Below the pieces are notes generated by a model. The model worked only from the letters and a program-made list of their open reading frames with translations, was not told the DNA's origin and did no database searches. From positions 2,301,805 to 2,365,804 of the forward strand of contig CP006772.1 of assembly GCA_000473305.1 (NCBI GenBank): DNA of 64,000 bases, in the 5' to 3' direction. This DNA comes from Bacteroidales bacterium CF (GTDB taxonomy: Bacteria > Bacteroidota > Bacteroidia > Bacteroidales > UBA932). Numbering within the stretch: position 1 is the stretch's first letter; each line of letters begins with the position of its first letter. Below, piece by piece: positions 15,899 through 25,021 of this stretch. A program made the position numbers and the translations under genes.

Positions 15899-16423
15899 AT
15901 GGTCCGGATAGGTCTGCTCTCAGACACGCATGGTGTGTTTGACGAGCCTCTCAGTAATTTTTTCTCTGATGTGGATGAGATATGGCATGCAGGGGACTTC
16001 GGAAACATCAGAGTATCTGATGGGATATCTGCTTTCAAGCCTCTGAAAGGAGTGTACGGCAATTGTGACGGCACTGATGTACGTCTTGTTCATCCATACA
16101 TTCAGATAATGGAGGTTGAAGGGTTGAAGTTTCTTATGACCCATATAGGAGGGCATCCGGGTTACTATCCTCAAAATGTTCTGCGGTTACTGACAGCACA
16201 CAGACCTAATGTATTTATATGCGGACACTCTCATATTCTCAGAGTGCTTAACGATAAACAGAAGGGGTTTATAATGATGAATCCCGGAGCTGCCGGGATA
16301 TATGGAATTCACAATGTAAGAACCGCTTTACGGTTCCGCGTTGAGAACGGTGCCCTATATGATCTGGAGGTTGGTGAATGGCCAAAAACTTCAATATTTC
16401 ACTCTGAATACAATTCGGTATAA
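15899..16423 (+). CDS. Metallophosphoesterase, YfcE/MJ0936 family
   Basis: 174 aa, cytoplasmic. The dinuclear metal site is complete: LLSDTHG (Asp, His), HAGDFGN, GVYGNCDG, THIGGHPG and ICGHSHI. This length and motif order belong to the YfcE-type phosphodiesterases, which split simple phosphodiester substrates with Mn or other divalent metals; the physiological substrate is generally unknown. It lies 18 bases after the acyltransferase gene on the same strand. Confidence 0.94.
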   Translation: MVRIGLLSDTHGVFDEPLSNFFSDVDEIWHAGDFGNIRVSDGISAFKPLKGVYGNCDGTDVRLVHPYIQIMEVEGLKFLMTHIGGHPGYYPQNVLRLLTAHRPNVFICGHSHILRVLNDKQKGFIMMNPGAAGIYGIHNVRTALRFRVENGALYDLEVGEWPKTSIFHSEYNSV

Positions 16424-16494
16424 TTATATTTTATTCACTATCAGCCGTTTATAAATTTTTACCCTGAACGGGTGTATCTTATTGCATTTTCTAT

Positions 16495-16502
16495 TAGTTT
16501 TG
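16495..16502 (+). promoter_or_regulatory. -7 element upstream of the porin gene
   Basis: TAGTTTTG fits TAnnTTTG, 27 bases before the ATG at 16530. No matching TTG at the usual distance. Confidence 0.4.
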
Positions 16503-16529
16503 TTTTGAAACTAAAAACCAAAAACCAAA

Positions 16530-17876
16530 ATGAAAATTAGAAAGATCACACTGTTCATACTAGCCAACTTTATTGGCCTTTCGCTTTTTGCGGACGGATA
16601 TCAGCTTAACACACAGAGTGCCCGTCAGCTTGGACTTGGACATCAAGGTACTGCATTCAAACTCGGAGCTGAAAGCATGCTTTTCAACCCGGCAGGACTC
16701 TCATTCATGAATAGCCGCTTTGATATATCTTTAGGTGCGACAGGAGTAGTGTCAAAGGTAAAATACACCAACACTACCGGGACATATAACACTGAGACAG
16801 ACAATCCATTCGGCACACCTGTCTTCGGGTACATCGGTTACAAGATATCTCCGAAATTCGCCGCAGGTGTAAGCCTTACCAACCCTGCCGGAAACAATCT
16901 TTTTTGGCCGGACAACTGGTCAGGATCACACCTTGTACAGAATATTTCACTTGCAGCATTTTCTCTTCAGCCGACTCTCTCATACAAGATAAGTGAGAAA
17001 CTCAGTATCGGTGCCGGTTTTATGATTAACTGGGGTAATTTTGAATTGAATAAAGGTATTATGCCTGTCGGTTATCTCAACAATTTTATCAATTTAGTGC
17101 CTCAGCAGTACCGCTCAATCATAACAAACACCCTTACATACTCGCCTATGCAGATTAATCTTAAGGGTGATGCCAAGACCGCATATGGTTATAACATCGG
17201 TATCCTGTACAGTCCAACAGAGAAACTCACAATCGGTATCTCATACAGGTCAAAGATAAAGATGAAGGTAGAAGAGGGTACAGCATCGATTACATATGCG
17301 ACAACTGAATTAGGAACGCTTCTCGGATTGCTGGCTCAGGCAAGCCCAACTATCGCAGGCGCCAGAGCTCTTGATGGACAGAAGGTAAAAGCAGAACTTC
17401 CAATTCCTTCAAACCTCAACGTTGGCGCATCATACAAATTCACAGAAAAGCTGCTTTTATCTGCTGAACTGCAGTATGTAGGCTGGAAAGCTTATGACAC
17501 ACTCAGGATTCAGTTCCCTGCACTCGGTGCTGCCGGAAAACAGTATTTAGCGAAAAATTTCAGCAACTCAATGGTTTACAAACTTGGCGGAGAGTACCAA
17601 TGTAGCAGCAAGTTTGCTTACCGCCTCGGATTTATCTATGACACTACACCTGTTGATACAGAAAACTATGGTCCGGAGACTCCTGCATCAAATAAAATCA
17701 GCTTTACTACCGGTTTCACATACAAGCCTATCGACATCTTGGCTATTGACTTCGGGTTCCAGTATCTTAACGGAATAAAGATCAGCGGCAAGCACCCTAC
17801 CACATTCGGAAGCTTTGAGGGTGATTACAAAACCACAGCGTTCCTGCCTTCATTGGGAGTACATATTAACTTCTAA
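16530..17876 (+). CDS. Outer-membrane FadL/OmpP1/TodX family transporter
   Basis: 448 aa with a signal peptide (KITLFILANFIGLSLFADG). The mature part starts YQLNTQSARQLGLGHQGTAF, matching the N-terminal hatch of FadL-type proteins, with AESMLFNPAGLSFM shortly after. Alternating hydrophobic strands follow to the C-terminus, ending in a final strand with phenylalanine (LGVHINF), as required for insertion by the BAM machinery. The family forms 14-stranded barrels that pass long-chain fatty acids or other hydrophobic compounds through the outer membrane. It appears to be a single-gene unit with its own promoter. Confidence 0.93.
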   Translation: MKIRKITLFILANFIGLSLFADGYQLNTQSARQLGLGHQGTAFKLGAESMLFNPAGLSFMNSRFDISLGATGVVSKVKYTNTTGTYNTETDNPFGTPVFGYIGYKISPKFAAGVSLTNPAGNNLFWPDNWSGSHLVQNISLAAFSLQPTLSYKISEKLSIGAGFMINWGNFELNKGIMPVGYLNNFINLVPQQYRSIITNTLTYSPMQINLKGDAKTAYGYNIGILYSPTEKLTIGISYRSKIKMKVEEGTASITYATTELGTLLGLLAQASPTIAGARALDGQKVKAELPIPSNLNVGASYKFTEKLLLSAELQYVGWKAYDTLRIQFPALGAAGKQYLAKNFSNSMVYKLGGEYQCSSKFAYRLGFIYDTTPVDTENYGPETPASNKISFTTGFTYKPIDILAIDFGFQYLNGIKISGKHPTTFGSFEGDYKTTAFLPSLGVHINF

Positions 17877-17884
17877 AAAATGCT

Positions 17885-17892
17885 TACTTTTG
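17885..17892 (+). promoter_or_regulatory. -7 element of the selenium operon
   Basis: TACTTTTG fits the Bacteroidota -7 consensus and ends 16 bases before the mnmH start codon. No clear TTG at 19-21 bases. Confidence 0.45.
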
Positions 17893-17908
17893 CGTAGGAC
17901 ATACAGCT

Positions 17909-18943
17909 ATGCAGAAGCAGACATCAGTAGAGCAATTTCTTGAGAGAGCAGAGTCTCTCCCTATAATAGATGTAAGGTCCCCGGGAGAATATGAGCATGC
18001 TCACATTCCCGGGGCTCTTAGTTTACCGCTATTTTCAGATTTGGAACGTGCGGAAGTAGGAACAATCTACAAACAACGAAGTCGTGTACAAGCTGTGCAA
18101 AAAGGGCTGGAGTTTGTCGGGCCGAAATTGAAGGAGTTTACAAAATTCGCACTGAAGCTAAACTCAAAGGAGATTCTCATACACTGCTGGAGAGGTGGTA
18201 TGCGCTCCTCGGCAATGGCATGGCTCCTCGGAACTGTAGACATTGACTGCACACTCCTTACCGGCGGGTATAAAGCTTACCGTAATTACGTTCTAAGCAC
18301 ATTTGAACAACCATACAAGATTATACTCCTCGGAGGCTATACAGGTTCCGGAAAAACTGAGATTCTTGGTGCTCTCCATGATTCGGGTGAACAAGTTATA
18401 GATCTGGAAGGAATTGCAAACCACAAAGGTTCGGCATTTGGATCATTGGGGCAGGATGTTCAGCCCTCAACCGAACAATTTGAAAATATTTTATCAGGCA
18501 TACTGCGAAAAATGGACCCGGAGAGGGTTATCTGGGTGGAGGACGAGAGCAGGAACGTAGGGAAGATTCCTATTCCTCAGGGGTTCTGGAATCAGATGAG
18601 AAAATCCTCTCTTATCAGGATTGACACATCTTATGAGGTAAGGCTGGAGAGATTGATGAGAGATTACGCCTGCTTTGACACTGAGGAGCTGGCCCCGGTA
18701 ATAAAAAAAATAGAGAAAAGACTCGGATATGACAGATGTAAGAGAGCAGTTGAGGCATGTAATAATGGTGATCTTGAAACGGCAGCAAGAATATGCCTTG
18801 ACTATTACGACGCCTGCTATTCTGACCAGCTGAGGGAGAGGTTTGGAGAAGTTCCTTCTGCGACACCGTCACTATCCGTAGAGACACTTGATGTTTCGAC
18901 TATAATAGACAAATTGAAAAAAACATACTATGAGCACTCGTGA
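17909..18943 (+). CDS. mnmH: tRNA 2-selenouridine synthase
   Basis: 344 aa. The N-terminal rhodanese domain has its active Cys93 in ILIHCWRGGMRSSAMAWLLG, and a P-loop NTPase domain follows with GGYTGSGKT at about 142-150. The enzyme (MnmH/SelU) replaces sulfur by selenium at the wobble 2-thiouridine of tRNAs for Lys, Glu and Gln, through a geranylated intermediate, with selenophosphate as donor. The two genes that follow fit this: a YedF-like protein and selD, each overlapping the one before, so all three are translated together. Confidence 0.96.
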   Translation: MQKQTSVEQFLERAESLPIIDVRSPGEYEHAHIPGALSLPLFSDLERAEVGTIYKQRSRVQAVQKGLEFVGPKLKEFTKFALKLNSKEILIHCWRGGMRSSAMAWLLGTVDIDCTLLTGGYKAYRNYVLSTFEQPYKIILLGGYTGSGKTEILGALHDSGEQVIDLEGIANHKGSAFGSLGQDVQPSTEQFENILSGILRKMDPERVIWVEDESRNVGKIPIPQGFWNQMRKSSLIRIDTSYEVRLERLMRDYACFDTEELAPVIKKIEKRLGYDRCKRAVEACNNGDLETAARICLDYYDACYSDQLRERFGEVPSATPSLSVETLDVSTIIDKLKKTYYEHS

Positions 18944-19286
18944 CATAAACAGCAAGATAGCGGTTGTCATTAACAAGAACGGTATGGGAACTGCTCCTGA
19001 GGAGCTGGCTCATACTTTGATTAAGAACTATCTGACCATTATTAACAGCGAAGAGAGAATTCCGTCGTATATCTGTTTTTACGGCGACGGTGTCAAACTT
19101 GCTTGTGAAGGGTCGCATGTGCTTGAGGAGCTTAAAGCTATCGAGGAGAAAGGGTGCAAGCTTGTTATTTGCAAGACCTGCCTTATATACAACAATCTGC
19201 TTGAAAGCATAAAAGCAGGAACAATCGGGACAATGCTTGACATCATCGACATCCAGCACAACTGCACAAAAATCATCACATTATGA
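18930..19286 (+). CDS. DsrE/YedF-like selenium metabolism protein
   Basis: 118 aa. The protein reads like the C-terminal DsrE-type domain of YedF: KIAVVINKNGMGTAPEELAH at the start, then CFYGDGVKLACEGS and the CKTCLIYN motif near residue 90, corresponding to the conserved Cys-x-x-Cys of this group. The N-terminal TusA-like domain of full-length YedF is absent. A role in binding or passing sulfur or selenium is proposed for the family but not proven. The gene overlaps mnmH by 14 bases and selD by four (ATGA), so it belongs firmly to the selenium operon. Confidence 0.85.
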   Translation: MSTRDINSKIAVVINKNGMGTAPEELAHTLIKNYLTIINSEERIPSYICFYGDGVKLACEGSHVLEELKAIEEKGCKLVICKTCLIYNNLLESIKAGTIGTMLDIIDIQHNCTKIITL

Positions 19287-20341
19287 GTACTCCGGACCAA
19301 TCAGAAAAGATACGCCTGACGCAGTTCAGCCCGGGTGCAGGTTGCGGTTGCAAGATTGCCCCTAAGGTGCTGGAGGAGATCCTTCAGAAAAGCAAGTCCG
19401 GTATAACATTCGACAAACTTCTTGTGGGTAATGACAGCAAGGATGATGCTGCTGTTTTTGACATAGGTGGCGGGCGCTCTGTTATTTCAACCACGGACTT
19501 CTTCACTCCTATAGTGGACGATCCGTTCAACTTTGGGAAAATCTCTGCTACAAATGCAATCTCAGATATTTATGCCATGGGGGGAGAACCTTTGATGGCA
19601 ATAGCAATCCTGGGATGGCCCCTGGAGAAGCTTCCCGCATCAGTTGCAGGAGAGGTGGTCTCCGGAGCCCGGACCGTATGTGAATCTGCAGGCATTCCTC
19701 TTGCCGGCGGCCACAGCATAAGCTGCGCGGACCCGATATTCGGTCTTGCCGTTACCGGAATAATTGAGACATCAAAGGTAAAACGCAATGACAGAGGGGC
19801 CGCCGGCTCGGTAATATTCCTCACCAAGCCTTTGGGAATCGGTCTGGTAAGCAGTGCAGAGAAATTCAATGTTGTAAGGGAGGCGGACAGGATTGCAGCT
19901 CTTGATCTTATGACAACCCTGAATGTGGCCGGAAAGAGTCTCGCCGACATTGAGGGCGTTGTTGCCATGACCGATGTCACCGGTTTCGGACTGCTCGGCC
20001 ATGCAATTGAGATGGCCGAAGGAAGCGGGCTGAAGGCAGTCATAGATTACAATCTCATACCAAAAATAGAGGGCGTGGATTATTATATTGAACAAGAGTG
20101 CATGCCCGGAGGAACATACAGAAACTTTGCCAGTTACGGAGAGAAGGTCTCTCCTATTTCTGAAAAGGTCAAGGCATTGCTCTGCGACCCTCAGACCAGC
20201 GGTGGGCTGTTAGTGGCCGTAAGGCCTGAAGCCGTAGCTGAAGTAGAAGCTCTATCTGCTGAAAAGGGTTTCCCTCTTTTCAGAATAGGAACTCTTGAAG
20301 TTAAAAACGGAGAACATTTTGCTGAAATCATCAACACCTGA
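19283..20341 (+). CDS. selD: Selenide, water dikinase
   Basis: 352 aa. The N-terminal active-site loop FSPGAGCGCKIAP carries Cys21 and Lys24, equal to Cys17 and Lys20 of E. coli SelD; the Cys is coded as TGC and not as selenocysteine. Further family blocks are DDAAVFDI, TDFFTP, AISDIYAMGG, LAGGHSI and CDPQTSGGLL. It makes selenophosphate from selenide and ATP. In this operon the product most directly feeds mnmH; selA, selB and tRNA-Sec are not in the window, so use in selenoproteins is open. Confidence 0.97.
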   Translation: MSTPDQSEKIRLTQFSPGAGCGCKIAPKVLEEILQKSKSGITFDKLLVGNDSKDDAAVFDIGGGRSVISTTDFFTPIVDDPFNFGKISATNAISDIYAMGGEPLMAIAILGWPLEKLPASVAGEVVSGARTVCESAGIPLAGGHSISCADPIFGLAVTGIIETSKVKRNDRGAAGSVIFLTKPLGIGLVSSAEKFNVVREADRIAALDLMTTLNVAGKSLADIEGVVAMTDVTGFGLLGHAIEMAEGSGLKAVIDYNLIPKIEGVDYYIEQECMPGGTYRNFASYGEKVSPISEKVKALLCDPQTSGGLLVAVRPEAVAEVEALSAEKGFPLFRIGTLEVKNGEHFAEIINT

Positions 20342-20346
20342 ATAAT

Positions 20347-21516
20347 ATGAAAAAATTTATTTTAACCAGCCTGATCGTAGCTCTTGCAGCAGTTATGCAG
20401 GCACAGACAATCAAGACCGGTGCCGAGTCTCTGGATGAGTACCTTCCTCTGCTTAAGGGTAAGAGGGTTGCTGTTCTCTCCAATCAGACCGGAATTATCG
20501 GGAACACCCATATTGTCGACTCTCTGGTTTCCCTTAAGGTAAACATAGTTGCCATTTTTTCCCCTGAACACGGTTTTCGCGGAGATGCCGATGCAGGTGA
20601 ACATGTATCAAGCTCAGTGGACAAGAAGACCGGAATACCTATCAGGTCACTCTATGACGGGGACATAAAAAAAGCCTCTACTGAGTTCATGAAGGATATT
20701 GATGTACTGGTTTTTGACCTGCAGGATGTTGGAGTCAGATTCTACACATATGTGACCACAATGGCCCGCATGATGGAGACATGTGCTGAAACCGGGAAAA
20801 AGATGATAATCCTTGACCGTCCGAACCCAATCGGATTTTATGTTGACGGGCCGATACTCGATATGAAGTACAAGTCAGGCGTGGGTTGGTTGCCTATTCC
20901 TACCGTTCACGGTATGACATTCGGTGAACTTGCCGGCATGATCAATGGTGAGAAATGGCTGACCAACGGTATCCAGTGCGATGTGACAGTTATCAAGTGT
21001 AAGAACTACACTCATGCTTCAATGTACACTCTTCCCGTGAAACCTTCGCCAAACCTCCCTGATATGCGTTCGATATATCTCTACCCTTCTACTTGTTATT
21101 TCGAAGCGACTCCTGTAAGTCTTGGAAGAGGTACCGAACATCCTTTCCAGATGTACGGACATCCAAACATGAAGGGGTATGATTATAAGTTCACTCCAAG
21201 GAGTGTTCCGGGAGCCAAGACTCCTCCTCAGCTCAACAGAGAGTGCTATGGTGTGGATCTTACCAAAGAACCATCAATAGAAGAGATAAACAAGAAGGGT
21301 ATCAATCTGGAATATGTAATAGATGCATACAGGAATCTCAATCTTGACGATTTCTTCTTCCGCTCGTTCTTTGAACTTCTGACCGGGCGTGATTATATTA
21401 GGAAAATGATAAAGGCAGGCAAATCAGCCGATGAGATAAAGGCTATGTGGGCTGATGATGTTGCCAAGTTCAAGGTGCAGCGCAAACCTTATCTGCTTTA
21501 TCCAGATAATCAATAA
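20347..21516 (+). CDS. DUF1343 protein, exo-beta-N-acetylmuramidase NamZ-like
   Basis: 389 aa with a signal peptide (MKKFILTSLIVALAAVMQAQ). Conserved DUF1343 blocks are AVLSNQTGI, FSPEHGFRGDADAGE, GIPIRSLYDG, LVFDLQDVGVRFYTY, ILDRPNPIG, PTVHGMTFGELA and SLGRGTEHPFQ. A characterised member, NamZ, removes terminal N-acetylmuramic acid from peptidoglycan fragments, so a role in cell-wall turnover in the periplasm is likely. It starts five bases after selD, but its function does not match selenium metabolism; the proximity may only reflect dense packing. Confidence 0.92.
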   Translation: MKKFILTSLIVALAAVMQAQTIKTGAESLDEYLPLLKGKRVAVLSNQTGIIGNTHIVDSLVSLKVNIVAIFSPEHGFRGDADAGEHVSSSVDKKTGIPIRSLYDGDIKKASTEFMKDIDVLVFDLQDVGVRFYTYVTTMARMMETCAETGKKMIILDRPNPIGFYVDGPILDMKYKSGVGWLPIPTVHGMTFGELAGMINGEKWLTNGIQCDVTVIKCKNYTHASMYTLPVKPSPNLPDMRSIYLYPSTCYFEATPVSLGRGTEHPFQMYGHPNMKGYDYKFTPRSVPGAKTPPQLNRECYGVDLTKEPSIEEINKKGINLEYVIDAYRNLNLDDFFFRSFFELLTGRDYIRKMIKAGKSADEIKAMWADDVAKFKVQRKPYLLYPDNQ

Positions 21517-21533
21517 TTAAAAGACACCCCGAT

Positions 21534-21950
21534 TTAGAAGGATATCTCACGGCTATCGTCAGGAAGAACTTTAATGTAAACCCTCAGAGTCTCCTCGGGA
21601 AGAAGTTTCTCGATTTTCTCGGGCCACTCAATCAGACATAGCCGGCCACTATCAACAAACTCGTCGAAGCCTATATCATAGGCTTCTTCGAGTTTGTCTA
21701 TTCTATAGAAGTCAAAGTGGTAAACGGGTTCACCCTCCTTTGTCCTGTATTCGTTTATGATTGTAAATGTCGGGCTGTTTACACTGTCCGGAACACCCAG
21801 GACATTGCATATAGCTTTGGTAAAAGTGGTCTTTCCTGCGCCCATCGCCCCGTAAAAGGCAATCACGGTGTTGTTTCCCCTTAGCTTCAGGAACTCCTTC
21901 GCAGCCCTCTCTATATCATTCAGGCCATGTATCAATATTCTGTTTTCCAT
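21534..21950 (-). CDS. tsaE: tRNA threonylcarbamoyladenosine biosynthesis protein TsaE
   Basis: 138 aa. Walker A in FYGAMGAGKTTFTKAI (residues 31-46), then SPTFTIINEY and HFDFYRID, the standard TsaE blocks. TsaE is the ATPase that works with TsaB and TsaD to attach the threonylcarbamoyl group to A37 of tRNA. A -7 box TATCTTTG lies at 21955-21962 on the minus strand, just five bases from the start codon, so the transcript is probably nearly leaderless. Convergent with the NamZ-like gene. Confidence 0.96.
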   Translation of the reverse strand: MENRILIHGLNDIERAAKEFLKLRGNNTVIAFYGAMGAGKTTFTKAICNVLGVPDSVNSPTFTIINEYRTKEGEPVYHFDFYRIDKLEEAYDIGFDEFVDSGRLCLIEWPEKIEKLLPEETLRVYIKVLPDDSREISF

Positions 21951-21998
21951 GGCCCAAAGATATAAAAACTCCTTTTTTATAGAAAATTCATTCGGATT

Positions 21999-23138
21999 TT
22001 AGTTTCTCCTGTCTGGCAATGCCCAGAATTTGTCAGGATTGTTTGTCTTGTATGTGATGTATTGCAAACCTGTCTTCTCGTTTTTTTCAACGACCTTCTG
22101 TGGCTCTTGCTCAATACCGTCCAGAGGAAGAAGCTCAACATACTCTACCACTTTACCGGGCTTATTTGTCTCCATATTAAAACAGCTTACAGCCGGCGAA
22201 GACATTCGATATAGATTCTTTGCCATATACTTGTACACATAATACTCGGGATCAATCTTCTCTCCGTTCCAGTTTACACCCTCATAGACAATAATTGGCT
22301 TGTTTTTCACAAGATTTTCCCTGACTTCGGCTATGCCAAGAATTACTCCACCTTCGCCCATCAGATATACATCAAATGTTGGGTCCACCCAGATCCATTT
22401 GTTCAGATCCTTACTGAAAACAGAGTTAATGACATGACAATCGTCAAATTTTGTCTCCTTAGGCATACATGTCACAATTCTTGACTGTATTCCCATTGAA
22501 AGATAGCACTCATTAAGTATGGTCGCCATCATCCTGCAGTTAACACCCCTTCCCTGAGTCTTGCAGATATTGATAAGATCAATGGCGTTCCTCGACTCGG
22601 GATTTGTGCTGTTGCCGTCATGTTTCACCACATTGTGCGCCCAGTGAAGAAGGTTGAATATTTTCGACAGCTCCCTTCCTTTTCCTGCAATTGAATCCAG
22701 ATTAAGCTCTTTTCTCAATCTTACAAGATTCGGATCATCTGCTGAACCGTAGCAGAATTTAGGTATCTCTCTTCTGTCCGACCTTTTATATGCCTTTGCA
22801 GCTTTCAATTTATCAAGATATGACGGCATATATTCAATCCTTGTCATAGCAGAATCCTTACCATTGACAAGAATCACAAAATCGTAACGGCCAACTTTAG
22901 GATCAATGCTAAAAGATATTGAATCTATATCTGTATAGAAAGTTACCCTCTTTGCAGAGCTTTTATATACATCAAGTTTTTCCTGAGGGACAATTCTCCA
23001 TGCACTCTTTCTGAGCATGCCATCATCCTTAATATCCACAACAAATGAATTTGATCTGACCACCGGAAGTTTCTCCTTGGAAATTCCTGACTGTGCAACA
23101 AAAAACAGCATTAGCAAAATAAAAGACAAACGTTTCAT
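21999..23138 (-). CDS. Secreted transglutaminase-like protein
   Basis: 379 aa with a signal peptide (MKRLSFILLMLFFVAQSGIS). The transglutaminase-like core lies at about 185-265 with the expected triad: Cys in GVNCRMMATILNEC, His in DDCHVINSVF and Asp in WIWVDPTFD. Such domains in Bacteroidota are generally cysteine peptidases or have unknown substrates. Regions before and after are not recognised. It is likely periplasmic or surface-exposed. It is a single gene on the minus strand next to tsaE, 48 bases upstream of that gene. Confidence 0.85.
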   Translation of the reverse strand: MKRLSFILLMLFFVAQSGISKEKLPVVRSNSFVVDIKDDGMLRKSAWRIVPQEKLDVYKSSAKRVTFYTDIDSISFSIDPKVGRYDFVILVNGKDSAMTRIEYMPSYLDKLKAAKAYKRSDRREIPKFCYGSADDPNLVRLRKELNLDSIAGKGRELSKIFNLLHWAHNVVKHDGNSTNPESRNAIDLINICKTQGRGVNCRMMATILNECYLSMGIQSRIVTCMPKETKFDDCHVINSVFSKDLNKWIWVDPTFDVYLMGEGGVILGIAEVRENLVKNKPIIVYEGVNWNGEKIDPEYYVYKYMAKNLYRMSSPAVSCFNMETNKPGKVVEYVELLPLDGIEQEPQKVVEKNEKTGLQYITYKTNNPDKFWALPDRRN

Positions 23139-23314
23139 AACCTAAAATTTTAAATTTTTAAACTTCACATATTAGACGCACAACTCTTCGGAATATTGCA
23201 ATTAGTGGCACTAATTTTTCTATTTTATTGATTTTCTGATACATGAAAATAATATTCTGATTTCATGGCATGATTTTAGATCAGCCATTAAGAAACCACC
23301 ATAAAATCAAGATT

Positions 23315-24592
23315 ATGAAGAGTCTAAAAAACGAAAGCCTAAACTTGCGGCTATTTATTTCCCTGTTTTTAACTCCTCTTTTCCTCTGTCTCTCTCTCAC
23401 CGCCGGCCATTCTCAAGAAAAACGGGAACTGAAGGCTGCAGTAGTAGAACACAAGATTAATGATCCTAAAAAGGTTATGAAGATATTATCTACCAACTTC
23501 AGCAAACAATACTCTAAACAACACGAAATTTCCAAAATGGAATCATATCGAGCTGTCAAGACAAATGGAAAATTTATTGATCTCAAGGCCGGAAAAGGAT
23601 TCTGTCTCTCAAGAAAATTTGACCCTAAAAGTAAGTACGGAAGGGATTTTACATTTTTCTTTATAGATCAATACGCCTCTAAATCTTTTACTTCCGATGG
23701 AAATGGAATTATAGAGTCCGAATATATTTCCGCAAAATATCCATTATGTTACGATAACTACATGAATTTTGACATAAGTGTAGTAATCAAGAATATGATT
23801 TATTTCTCTCCATTAAACAGCCAATATTACAAGCATTTTGAATACTCTTTCTCGAAAGAATCCGGAGTTATACATTTCAAATCAATTGAGAGTAAAATTC
23901 CAAAACAATGTAAGCTGAGGTGTGAGGGAGATTTGTTCTATAATCTTGAGACAATGACTGTCAAGCGAATGACCTTCACATCATTTGACTCTTTTGTCTG
24001 GGTTCAAAGTGGAAGTTTTGCACACTCAAGTTCTGTTATTGCAGATTTTGATTATGGTAACAGCCCCTATTTAAAATCTGTCTTATATATGAGAAAATGG
24101 GACAGGGAAGCAACAGATAAAATAAGATTTTTATTTCCTCCTACCAGAAGAAATCCATTAAAAAACAACCTTGAAGAGTATTATTTTGCAAATTTCGAAG
24201 CTCCTAAATATTACATGAATAACAACATGCAAGTCCTGGACCATGTGACATATCAGCGCAGACCGGATTTAGATACCATTTTCAACAGATTATCTATGTA
24301 TTTCATGACTCAGGAATTATCTCCATACACCCCGGAATTATGGAATAATATCTCCTCCTCCAAAGTCGGAGAATTTCCTCTCCTCCAAGCCATTAATGAG
24401 CTTAACTCAAAATGCCCAATGAAAGAGCAGGTATCCAGATTCCTGAATCACAAACCCACAAATGAGGATTTCAAGCGACTTATCGCCATGGGCGAAGGGT
24501 CGTATGACAAGTACCTTCCGAACTATGATATTTTCTTGTCGTACTATAAAGAGATAAGTCAGAAAATGCGGGGGCTTTACAATGCGAAATAA
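23315..24592 (+). CDS. Secreted protein of unknown function
   Basis: About 425 aa from the ATG at 23315 (a frame start 15 codons earlier gives an N-terminus unlike a signal peptide). Residues 9-35 form a signal peptide (FISLFLTPLFLCLSLTAGHS). The mature protein, starting QEKRELKAAVVEHKINDPKK, has no domain I can name; the layout of alternating polar strands resembles the carboxypeptidase-regulatory-like outer-membrane-associated proteins of Bacteroidota, but without a TonB plug. Convergent with the small SecB-like gene, 12 bases away. Confidence 0.75.
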   Translation: MKSLKNESLNLRLFISLFLTPLFLCLSLTAGHSQEKRELKAAVVEHKINDPKKVMKILSTNFSKQYSKQHEISKMESYRAVKTNGKFIDLKAGKGFCLSRKFDPKSKYGRDFTFFFIDQYASKSFTSDGNGIIESEYISAKYPLCYDNYMNFDISVVIKNMIYFSPLNSQYYKHFEYSFSKESGVIHFKSIESKIPKQCKLRCEGDLFYNLETMTVKRMTFTSFDSFVWVQSGSFAHSSSVIADFDYGNSPYLKSVLYMRKWDREATDKIRFLFPPTRRNPLKNNLEEYYFANFEAPKYYMNNNMQVLDHVTYQRRPDLDTIFNRLSMYFMTQELSPYTPELWNNISSSKVGEFPLLQAINELNSKCPMKEQVSRFLNHKPTNEDFKRLIAMGEGSYDKYLPNYDIFLSYYKEISQKMRGLYNAK

Positions 24593-24604
24593 GCTACCGA
24601 AAAA

Positions 24605-25021
24605 TTAATTTGAAATCTCCTGTAAATCCATATCTGACTTAATTGCTTCGACAAGATTTATTGGAGGAAGTATAATTGAACAGAGAACTGTGCCTTCGGT
24701 TTTTGCGTGGATTATTCCACGGGCAGTACCTACTGTTATTGTGGCCATAAAGCGGAGGAATTCCAGAGGGACTTTTTTCTGCTCCTTAATAAAATCTACT
24801 CCTTCAGACGCAATATCGAAATAACATGTTAATTCCAATATCATAATCAGTTGTCCCCTTTGAAAAAAATGAATTGCCGAGGTACATCTGATATTGGTCA
24901 TATCAGACCTTATATCGAAATTATAGCTTGTTTGGATGTCAACATCTTTCCCGTTAATAAATTTTTCGGGAAATAAGGCAAACTGCTTTGTTTCAATTTT
25001 GATGATTCTATATGGTATCAT
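24605..25021 (-). CDS. SecB-like chaperone, third gene of a candidate toxin-antitoxin-chaperone module
   Basis: 138 aa, cytoplasmic. The pattern of alternating strands and the segment LEFLRFMATITVGTARGIIH followed by ILPPINLVEAI resembles the C-terminal half of SecB (LLFPYARE...RGTFP...L.P.NF), and the position directly behind an HTH gene matches TAC systems, in which a dedicated SecB-like chaperone protects the antitoxin. The identification rests on motif resemblance by eye. Its ATG overlaps the stop of the HTH gene, so the two are coupled. Alternative: an unrelated small regulator-associated protein. Confidence 0.6.
   Translation of the reverse strand: MIPYRIIKIETKQFALFPEKFINGKDVDIQTSYNFDIRSDMTNIRCTSAIHFFQRGQLIMILELTCYFDIASEGVDFIKEQKKVPLEFLRFMATITVGTARGIIHAKTEGTVLCSIILPPINLVEAIKSDMDLQEISN

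Noticed and set aside
19283..20341. Selenocysteine in SelD
   Set aside because: The active-site position is an ordinary TGC Cys codon and there is no in-frame TGA.
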